The notes beneath the pieces are model-generated. The model was not told the DNA's origin. It saw nothing but the letters and a program-made list of their open reading frames with translations, and made no database searches. A DNA stretch of 64,000 nt from Crambe crambe. Taxonomy: Eukaryota > Porifera > Demospongiae > Poecilosclerida > Crambeidae. Made by a program: the position numbers and the translations under genes. Every line of letters starts with the position of its first letter. Position 1 is the first letter of the stretch. The stretch lies in contig OZ004583.1 of the NCBI GenBank assembly GCA_963924555.1, forward strand, positions 744,001 through 808,000, given 5' to 3'. Below are positions 56,168 to 64,000 of this stretch, in pieces.

Positions 56168-59100
56168 AGGTGAACGCGAATAGACTAGATAAAGATGAAC
56201 CTAGAGAGTATACAGTTAACTGAGAGAGGGATGGATAGTATATTGTAGTTAACTGAAATTGAAGTATATATCTATACATGCAGTATTCAAGGGCCCTGAG
56301 CAACATACCAAGTGATGTTGTAACTTTTGATTTGTCATCGGGTGTACTTTTGAGACGTTCTTCCTTTATTTTCCGAGCAAGGTTTTTTTCTCCCACGCTA
56401 CTTGCCTCCAGTGCCTTGACTATCTTTAGCCATGTTTCTTGATCACAGGATTTTATCTTGAAGAATTCTGTAAGCATTCCCATCAAACATTTTTCAGCAT
56501 CTCCATTGTCACTTTTTATGATATCCAACTTGCTAGAAGGGATCTTTAGCTGTATCCCTATCTCACGCCACTTGTGAGCAGCATCGGTCAAGTAGTTCAG
56601 TGCATCACTTAAATCGATGTCTTCAGCCATCTTGCCTTCACAGCTCTCACTAAAATCATTCATTCAAAGTAGAAAATCATTCAGGCCTGCAACCATTGTT
56701 CCCTAGTTGGCTTTGTTTATTTCAATCATGTGATTTCATTATACTGGCGACAGTATTCATGACCAGTTAGTATCACATGCCATTCATGGATCCAATAATT
56801 ATGTCATAGTGAATAACTATTATATTGTTCATACAATATGCACTCAAAAAACAGATAATTATATAGCTACATAGATGCACGATGATAATAAGCTGAATGC
56901 ATAGTGAATCCTATTATCATGTGGAAACACGGCTAGTACACGTATTGATGGACAAGGTATGATAATAGGTAGCTACCAAGTTGTACAACAAACAAACAAA
57001 CAAACAAACAAAGACAACAACAACAACAAACTGAAAGTATACCTGCTAAGAACTATTTATACTCGATGATGAGGTTCATTATTTCTGGTATTGAGCTTCG
57101 TCTTAATTTTAACAAAAGTCAAAATAATGAAGCAAATAAGAAATGTACCAGCTAAGGCCCAGAAGCATATATACATAGTGAGGGGGTTACTAGCATGTAT
57201 GCGGTGAACTTCTGTTTCATATTTCAAATCCACTTTGTAGTCTTCATCCGGATCTTTGGTTAAAGCTAGAATCATGTCCTGCGACTGTGCGATGGTCAAG
57301 TTACATTTATTGGTTCCTTTGATAGAACAGGACACTGGGTAGTCACTTGCGTCGTAGTAATTCTCAGTGCCATTGATACGATATGATATAATGGCACCTG
57401 CTTGCAGTGCAGTATTCACCACTGTGAAATTGTAGGATTCTGAGGTGTCAGAAACTAATGAGTGTGGTTTGCCATCTCCTGCTATACAGGAGCATTTGGA
57501 TTGTCTGCTGCAAGGCTGATTAGCAAACTCACTCAGGTTAAAGCTTGCAAAAGACTTGTCATGAATGTCGAATGCATAAACCTTAACCAAACAGTCCTGT
57601 TGTTTTGAAACATTGTGAGTGGTCACGTTGACAGTGATATCCAGTGAAGTGTCTTTCAATACATATCGTTGATCCAGCTTAACACCGTCTCCAGTTGACA
57701 CTTTGAGTGATTTGTTGACTGGTCTACTTAGAGATTGTAGAGTTTTACTCACTTTATATAAATCGATATTCGTATGGTTAATTGCCGGAGTATGAATTAT
57801 CATGTTGATGATGTCAGAATCAGAATCAGTCTTATTGAGAACGATTACTGCATCATTGGCCAATATGGTGAACCCATCGGAGCCTTTTGTCGTCATGTCG
57901 TCCTGGATGACAATCTTTTCAAACACTTCTTTGTAATTTAAATAAGTGAAGGAGATCAGTAATAGGATTGTGAGTATTGCTACTATCCAGATAGTGAGTA
58001 TGCAACAATTCTTCCTGCTATAAGGAATTATGTGACGAAGAGTGAGAGTACGGTGACGAGGAGTGAGAGTACGGTCACGAGGTTGTTCAGCAGAAGCTTC
58101 TGAATACCATCATGCAGTGAATTTGAATGTTATGGTTGGTTAAGGCAGTTCCTTTATTTAATGGATTTTTCTCCTTTCTTATAGGCATGCAGGCAGGACA
58201 AAATAAACTTAAACATAAACAACCCCAGTATACTACTCTCTTTGAGTTTATATGGTCATGTATTCAGGTATACTGGGATTCTATAGTATACAAAGATAAA
58301 CAGCAGTATACTGAGGATATACAAGTTTAAATTTATTTCAACTCTGTCAAAATAGGGCAGGGAAATCCATTAAACAAGAACTGTCTTAGTATAATATGCA
58401 AACTGTGGGGTCCATAGCTACACAAAGGTCTCTTTATCTCTTTGTGTTCACCTGGCCACTGGAGCATTAGAATTAATTCTTGACTAGATTTAGACCAGTA
58501 GATGGTTAATCATACATATGGTTCTGATCATAGGACTCTGCAGGTTCTATATTTAAAAAAATACCAGTCAAAAGGTTACATCTATCTCAGTTGCATCTAT
58601 AGATGCCAAGTGAACTCAAACAGACACTATGCATATTTATAGGAAAGAGGTTATAAGATGAAGAGCTCTAATGAGGGGCATGCACATACATGCATGTGAT
58701 TGGATTTCAGAGCTATGGGCTATATGGTAGCTATTTTGAAATATATTCATACCTAGAAGAATTTCTTTTTCGTTTCGTCTACCACGTGTACGTTTATTGA
58801 CTTTAAGTTTTCTTTCTTCCCTTATTTGCCGAGCAATGTTCATTTCTCCCACGCTACTTGCCTCCAGTGCCTCTATTATCTTCTTCCATGATGTTTTGTC
58901 ATCACAGCATTTTGTCTTGAAGAATTCTGTGAGCATTCCCACTAAGCATCTTTCAGCTTTATCTCCATTGTCAATTCGTATGATATCCAACTTGCTAGAA
59001 GGAATCTTTAGCTGTATGCCTATCTCACGCCACTTGTGAGCAGCATCGGTCAAGTAGTTCAGTACATCACCTAAGATGTTATCGTCCATTTTGCTGGGTT

Positions 59101-62100
59101 TTTTTTTTTTTTTAATGTATGAACTGAATTGCCCAAGGGTTAGAGGTTACTATATCAACACAGAGTGGTTACTATAATACTATCAGCATCAATAGAGTGG
59201 TCACTATACTGCTAGGTTTGCAGTCTAGCATAAATCTTCTGTGGGGTAACAGATTTTCGTGATTTTAATACATCATGATAAGATATCTTCAGCCATCTTG
59301 CTTCCAAATCTGTTTAGGGTTATAAAAATATTAAGCTGATGTAAAGAGTGTGATTAGAATGTATCTGTAAAAGTTTCCAATAAAGTCATCATGGTAGCTA
59401 TGAAGTGTAAACCTTTTGTGGGATAAAATTTTAGCAAATTTCGTGGTTTTGACATGCTAAACAATTATCTCAGGCCAATACTAAAGTACATGTAGCTATG
59501 ACGTTTTGGTTCAAAATATACTGACAGTGTGTTATTACTAAAAAGCACGTCGTGCTGTACAATCTTATTAACTGGAATCTCATGGCATGTGACCCTTTCC
59601 ATTGTGTTTAAACTTTAGGGAAGAAGCATATCCAGTGGATCCCAAGAAGCTGCAACCCACGGACTCTCTAAAGTGAGCTGCTAAGCTGAATTTGTAATAA
59701 TCCCTTAGTGAGCAATGAACACACAGTTGTTCCCTTTCTTGCAGGTCTCTCCACATGTTGCTGGTTGGTGATGTGGTACGTATGCCAACAATTAATCATG
59801 ACATAATGCACTTAAAATAAAATTGTGTTACCATATAGCGCAAATTTTTCGTGGGTCAAATTTTTCATGGTTTTGCAAATATTGATGTGTGAACCATATA
59901 AATTCCCTTATTCTCGTGTATTATTTTTTCAAAACCACGAAATCAACACGAAAAATTTTACCCATGAAAATATCGCGCTATTATCTATTTGCTATAATAG
60001 GTAGGGAAGGTCCATTTATGTGTATTGGGAGTATTCCGCATTGCTGCTATGAATACTGTGAGTAATTGTGACGTATATTTTCATTAGCAAGCACTTTGCA
60101 CTTTGATACTGTGAGTAGTATAGTCATGATTCAGTTTGTCATCTATAGTACTCATTATGCAGAGTGGGGATCATGTGATGATCTCTAGAATGTCACATGA
60201 CTTCAAACAGGTGTTCAATCTGACACTGACACGCACACAAGCACCATCACCTTCAACCAATGTCACTTTACAAACAGTAAGTCAAAAAAATTGGCTCTAT
60301 AGTTCTGCATTAATTAACTTGGTTTTTATAAGTCCAATACTTCCCTCATCTATCTGCGATCACGTGAGCTACAGCACATGGCAATAGAATTTGGTCATGT
60401 GAGCTGTCACCTTGACTACATGAACTCTGCCCTCAAGGCCATGTATGAGGCCTGGGATGACCTGCTCTTCAACATGGACAGTCAGCTAGCCGGTTACTCG
60501 CAGGTCAGTGCTACGTATGGACTGGTGGAATTCTTTCAGTGAAATTTCCCTCTCATGGTTGTACAGACCCTGCCAGAAGGGAGGACAGTGAGTGATGAAT
60601 TTTTAGTCCTTTTGGCATGCGGGCAGGCCAGGTGAGCAGTGTGTACACTCAACTGTTGGTAGGTAGAGCTGTAGTTTTATACCGAGTGATTTCTCTGCTG
60701 TAGTGTTAGAATATTATGTCAATTCCCTCAATTAATCCACTTAGCCAGAAACTTCAGGACTTCCTCATTACAGAACTTACTGCAAAGGTGAACTATATTG
60801 ACAGCAATCTAGTTTATTACATCTATAGTAATATTAATGTAGAAATATAGTTGGCTTATAGATAGCTACAATATCATATACTTGATAGTCTGATATTTAC
60901 ACTCGTAGGGAGTGCAGAAACTTGGTTTGTCTCTGGAGCATTCCTACGAGAATATCAAGAAGTTCCTGCTCCACCACTTCCAGAGTGGTCTGCAGGGACT
61001 GCAGCTCCATCTGGGGGAGGTCCTGGCCATGTCTCGCTGGTACGACCGCTTTGGGATTCTAGGCTTGTCGGAGGACGCTGTGCAGAAATGCATCAATGAA
61101 GCAGGAGCACTGTCACTCAAGTCTCAGGAAATGCCGCTGTAAGAGAGAGCTAGAGAGAGAGAGAGAATACAGGCAGGTAATTCACCTTACCTCAAATTCT
61201 TTCTTGTAACTCCATGCAGCGTTATTGATCACTCTCTTCAAAGTATCAAGGTCTTCTTTCAGTGGCTTTACGTGGGTAAGTGAAGGAACAGTGTTACCTA
61301 TTACTGTTCGTATGATGATGGTCACCCTTTAATTAACTAAAACCCTTTTCCATTCTCATGCAGTGATCTTGAAGCTCTCCCACAATCAAGCTATGCCTAA
61401 ATCTCTCAGAGAAGTAATTTGTGTTACACACGCATGTACATTCTAGTGACCTATGTACTTTGTTATATATGATGCAGGATCTTACTCCCGATGAACTGAA
61501 GCTTATCATAGACTTCCTTAAAAAGAGGCTGACCAAGGTGTGTGAGCATTATTTTCATTTATCAGTCATGTCCATACTGTCGTCAATCCCCTCAGGCCAA
61601 GGAAGGTGAACATGCATTCAACTTGGAGACAGTTGGACAGGTGAGTATGTGCATGCTGCTCAGTCGTGAAATTGGCTAACCTTTCCTTTCAATGCATGTA
61701 TGAATGCAGTATCTAGATAACAAGGACTTGAAGTATGTTGAAGTAAGTCAATGTCACAAATGTAGATATTAACACATAACACATGCATTATGCACATGTA
61801 CAACACATGCACATGCCATGCATATGCATGTGCATGTACAGCACATGCACATGCCATGTACACACACACACACACACACACAAACATATGCACATGTATA
61901 CACTCACATGCACATGCACATTTTATATGTACATCCACATGCATACTAGGAGAAGGCTCCGAGTTTCTGGGAGCAGCTTTTGAAAGAAGCCAAGTTGGAG
62001 GGTAGCACTGTGCCATGGTTGTTCCAGCCCAGTGTTACAAAGTCTTTGGTCCAGTTGTACAAGTCACTGCACAGTGTTGTGGATGAAGCATTTGCTACTC

Positions 62101-63221
62101 CTGTGGTGAGGGACAACAATGTGCATGTTTCTATGTATCACATTATCTTATCTCTTGTTCTAGGCATCTATCCTCCAATCTTTCACTCCTCAACTGAATA
62201 CTAGTATTACCAGTACAAGGTACCTACAAAATTATTACATGCACCAGAGCTGTTATCACATGCACCAGAAACTAGCTAAGCTATTATGTACATTTCTGCT
62301 ATGATTTAGGTTGGAAGGTGCTGCAGCAGAAAAGATTCATCCATTGATGTCAGTTAATCACATGCAGTCATGATATTCAGTAGAAACTATTGCACTAGCA
62401 TTGATGGCCATTGTAAGTCATCGTCTTATTTTAGGTGTTACTTTGCTAAGGGAGACACTTGCTTCATTTGTCTACCAACCTCCATTGATGGTGGAACTTC
62501 AACGCATACCACTTGCAAAGAAATAGTCCTCCTGAGTTACCTCAGTGGTCAGGAAAATGGAGAGTGAGTCGGTTGTTGAGCTAACAGTTTTAACATATCC
62601 TAGCAGGGTATAATGTAACTTAGTGTGATATGTGAGAGTCATTACACTAGCTATCATGTTTATATAGGGTGACTGAGAGATGCAAATTTTGCATTCAAAA
62701 TGTTAAAGAACTGACTGAAAAGGATTCTGATCAAACGTAAGATATATTTTAAATTAACTAGCTTACCATTTTATATTTGCTTTTCTGAAGTTGTTCAATC
62801 TTGAGTCTTCAATTTTATGATGACGACAATCTCTCCATCCTCCTGCAATATTCTTACAAAGTGATTGAGGAGGATCCTGAATCTGAAGGACATTCAAAAA
62901 CTGTCACAGTGACTCGCTGTGCTGTTGCTCAGCTGTCCATTGTGGGTGTGGCTTCATTGTCACATGACTGCTCAGTGGCCGAAGATGTAGGTTGCTTGCT
63001 AAGTCAGGTGCACTGCCTGGGGGCGTTCAAGGCAAGGGAGTTGGCAGTCAGTGCCAGCAGAAAAGTAGCTGCTGTGGTGAGTGAACTGCTGCAATCAATT
63101 TACAGATTTCAGTACAGCCTGCTAGCTGGGCTTCAGTTTTTTTGGTTTTTCATATGAATTTCAGGTATCATATGATGGAAAGAAGATCAGGTTTTTTGAT
63201 GTGGATTCAGAGGAGGACTGA
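53165..63221 (+). CDS. ANAPC4: Anaphase-promoting complex subunit 4
   Basis: Twenty-four exons: 53,165-53,374; 53,430-53,523; 53,652-53,784; 53,949-54,026; 59,619-59,672; 59,744-59,774; 60,001-60,057; 60,163-60,276; 60,333-60,503; 60,567-60,631; 60,745-60,787; 60,909-61,138; 61,220-61,275; 61,364-61,413; 61,478-61,537; 61,596-61,640; 61,710-61,742; 61,950-62,105; 62,164-62,219; 62,310-62,348; 62,435-62,563; 62,668-62,736; 62,791-63,076; 63,165-63,221. The sum is in frame, giving 771 residues, or 752 from the Met at 53,222; human has about 808. The N-terminal WD40-type start (E-W-S-P, then A-W-R-P-D-G-K), the long helical domain (A-M-Y-E-A-W-D-D-L; F-F-Q-W-L-Y-V) and C-terminal Q-F-Y-D-D-D are family hallmarks. 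APC4 is a platform subunit of the nuclear APC/C ubiquitin ligase. Intron 4 (5.6 kb) hosts two antisense genes. Confidence 0.92.
54227..56663 (-). CDS. Death-domain two-pass membrane protein 1 (484 residues)
   Basis: Exon 1, 56,309-56,663; exon 2, 54,227-55,326, joined in phase 1 with the sum in frame. Exon 1 is a death domain (about residues 15-105; A-A-H-K-W-R-E-I-G-I-Q-L, D-I-I-K-S-D, A-R-K-I-K-E-E). Exon 2 encodes a basic stretch, TM1 (about 140-167), an extracellular loop of about 280 residues with roughly nine N-glycosylation sequons and several Cys, then TM2 (about 447-472) and a short tail. Death domains assemble apoptotic or immune signalling complexes, so a receptor or channel-like sensor with a cytosolic N-terminal death domain is inferred. 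It lies antisense in ANAPC4 intron 4. An alternative is two separate genes, but the donor/acceptor phases match in both paralogues. Confidence 0.75.
55596..55628 (+). CDS. Possible first coding exon of an unknown plus-strand gene
   Basis: A CpG-containing stretch (GTGCACGCGCATTGTGCGC, 55,563-55,581) precedes ATG. The frame M-A-A-M-P-G-A-T-D-S-Q ends at a strong donor GTAAGT. No matching downstream exon was identified, though 55,890-55,975 has an open stretch. It lies in the intron of the death-domain gene on the other strand. Weak evidence. Confidence 0.25.
56129..56165. repeat. 37-base poly-G run
   Basis: An uninterrupted G tract lies inside the intron of the minus-strand death-domain gene, 144 bases past its donor, so it is poly-C in the transcript. 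The length may be unreliable in assembly. Confidence 0.85.
57057..59089 (-). CDS. Death-domain two-pass membrane protein 2 (459 residues)
   Basis: Exon 1, 58,753-59,089 (death domain, residues about 5-100, start M-D-D-N-I-L-G-D); exon 2, 57,057-58,099. They join in phase 1 with an exact in-frame sum. Read alone, exon 2 has no Met before TM1, which supports the splice. Layout: death domain; Arg-rich linker with a duplicated R-T-L-T unit (58,035-58,080); TM1 (about 145-167); glycosylated loop; TM2 (about 421-443); basic tail. The loop matches protein 1 in S-Y-R-I-N-G-T-E and T-I-A-Q-S-Q-D-M. Together the two genes form a tandem duplication on one strand. Function inferred only from the death domain. 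Confidence 0.75.
59834..59983. mobile_element. 150-base MITE in ANAPC4 intron
   Basis: Inverted ends ATAGCGCAAATTTTTCGTGG and the reverse complement of the right end (ATAGCGCGATATTTTCATGG) match imperfectly for about 35 bases. It fills most of the intron before the exon at 60,001. Non-coding. Confidence 0.65.
61745..61945. repeat. CATGCA/CA-rich simple repeat in ANAPC4 intron
   Basis: Alternating ACATGCACATGCC-like units and a (CA)n run. Frames drawn through it on both strands are repeat artefacts. Confidence 0.7.
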
Positions 63222-63333
63222 CTTGTAGCTATTTGTTACTGTACTAAACATCAATTTCAGCACGAGTAGTGCGCACGCGCATCGCATGACCCGTGCATTG
63301 TATACGCATGCGCGAACGCCGGACGCGGCGAAA
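63222..63333. promoter_or_regulatory. CpG-rich promoter of the last gene
   Basis: The 112 bases between the ANAPC4 stop and the next ATG contain GTGCGCACGCGCATCGC and TACGCATGCGCGAACG. The latter resembles the NRF1 site GCGCATGCGC. Neighbouring DNA is AT-rich, so this block stands out. Confidence 0.45.
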
Positions 63334-63876
63334 ATGAACAATGTTTGTAGTTGTGTTTGCCTGCTTGCCGGATTCACCATGCTAGGTGGAGTGGCAGTAG
63401 TCAACGTGTGTATGACTTATTGGAATATCAGACAGGTAAAATGTCAAATAAAATCCATCAATGAACTTATCCTGCAGCAGATTTCGATTCTTAATACAAG
63501 TAGTAATGGTTCAAATCAAATAGCAACCCAACCTCGATTGCTAGAACCTAGTGTATCTGACCCAGAAGCATGGAACACCACACTTTTTGATTCACACATC
63601 ATGTTGCTTCTGCAACTTGCTAATGAGACCATTTTTGAACTGGAGGAAGAACTGAAGGAAGGAATACTCAAGCACCACAATTCTATGATCAACGACACAA
63701 ACTACTTGACATCAAGACTTGATCTTCATTATGTGCCCTATGGCGGTCAGTCTGAAAGGTATCCTGCATTATCATGTGAACACGTCACTCGGTTTTATGA
63801 TAAAGCCCCATCTGGTTATTACTGGATCACTTCCTCCAATGGCACAGTTATGCTCAAGCACTGTGACTTGGAATAG
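63334..63876 (+). CDS. Type II membrane protein with start of a fibrinogen-like C-terminal motif
   Basis: A single exon of 180 residues. Start chosen at AAAATGAACA (63,334), after a CpG-rich promoter. A short Cys-containing N-terminus is followed by a TM helix (about residues 8-33), then an extracellular region with several N-glycosylation sequons and a Glu-rich helix (F-E-L-E-E-E-L-K-E). The end S-C-E-H-V-T-R-F ... S-G-Y-Y-W-I ... K-H-C-D resembles the opening of fibrinogen-like domains (S-C...G-Y-Y-W-I...V-Y-C-D). It stops there (TAG 63,874), so only the first part is present. It could be truncated, or it may splice just before the stop to an exon beyond the window. Confidence 0.55.
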   Translation: MNNVCSCVCLLAGFTMLGGVAVVNVCMTYWNIRQVKCQIKSINELILQQISILNTSSNGSNQIATQPRLLEPSVSDPEAWNTTLFDSHIMLLLQLANETIFELEEELKEGILKHHNSMINDTNYLTSRLDLHYVPYGGQSERYPALSCEHVTRFYDKAPSGYYWITSSNGTVMLKHCDLE

Positions 63877-64000
63877 CTGGCGTAGCAAGACTTCCATGCA
63901 TGCCAGGACCATGTGACACCGACAGATGAAGATTTGCTATATTTCTATACAGATTAAGACTTTTAGGTTCATGTATCATGTATGTGTACTTGTGCTTTTT

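Noticed and set aside
57057-57926. Loop protein as a stand-alone gene starting at 57,926
   Set aside because: The codon there is GTG in the middle of a frame that continues upstream through TM1 to a splice acceptor.

Overview
The window is animal nuclear DNA, most likely from a sponge (a demosponge resembling Amphimedon). The species is an inference: genes have many small GT-AG introns of about 50-100 bases, intergenic DNA is AT-rich and full of TAGC-type repeats, metazoan genes (a GRIP PDZ scaffold, ANAPC4, death-domain proteins) lie close together, and there are many short terminal-inverted-repeat elements. All multi-exon models below were joined by hand. For the intact ones the exon lengths sum to a multiple of three and the splice phases agree.

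Bases 1-41,270 hold an array of related type I membrane receptor genes in both orientations. They share three ectodomain exons (signal peptide plus a Cys-containing segment; a segment starting N-C-S; a segment containing Y-D-G-E-V-F) and a TM exon, but differ in stalk and tail. Type A (plus strand) has a long Ser/Thr stalk and a tyrosine-containing tail. Type B (minus strand) has a short stalk and a short tail. Type C (plus strand, 37,817-41,269) has a roughly 430-residue signalling tail. The repeating layout is: pseudogene with an inverted first exon, B (minus), A (plus), C (plus). It is seen best at 32.7-41.3 kb, in broken form at 22.9-28.7 kb and 10.7-18.1 kb, and partly at 1-5.2 kb. Two copies of a small TM-protein module (D) and many transposons (a LINE, a 2.6-kb element with 310-base inverted repeats, Tc1-like and 5-bp-TSD elements) interrupt it.

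Bases 42,450-52,778 (minus) encode a seven-PDZ GRIP orthologue in 17 exons. It is head-to-head with ANAPC4 (53,165-63,221, plus, 24 exons), the APC/C subunit. The 5.6-kb fourth intron of ANAPC4 contains, on the opposite strand, two paralogous two-exon genes. Each joins a cytoplasmic death domain to a two-pass membrane protein with a large glycosylated extracellular loop. The window ends with a small type II membrane protein gene.

Main candidates for something new are the receptor array (tail switching by an A-tract, mosaic exon-2 cassettes, shared NPxY tails, and the type C signalling receptor) and the pair of membrane-anchored death-domain proteins.
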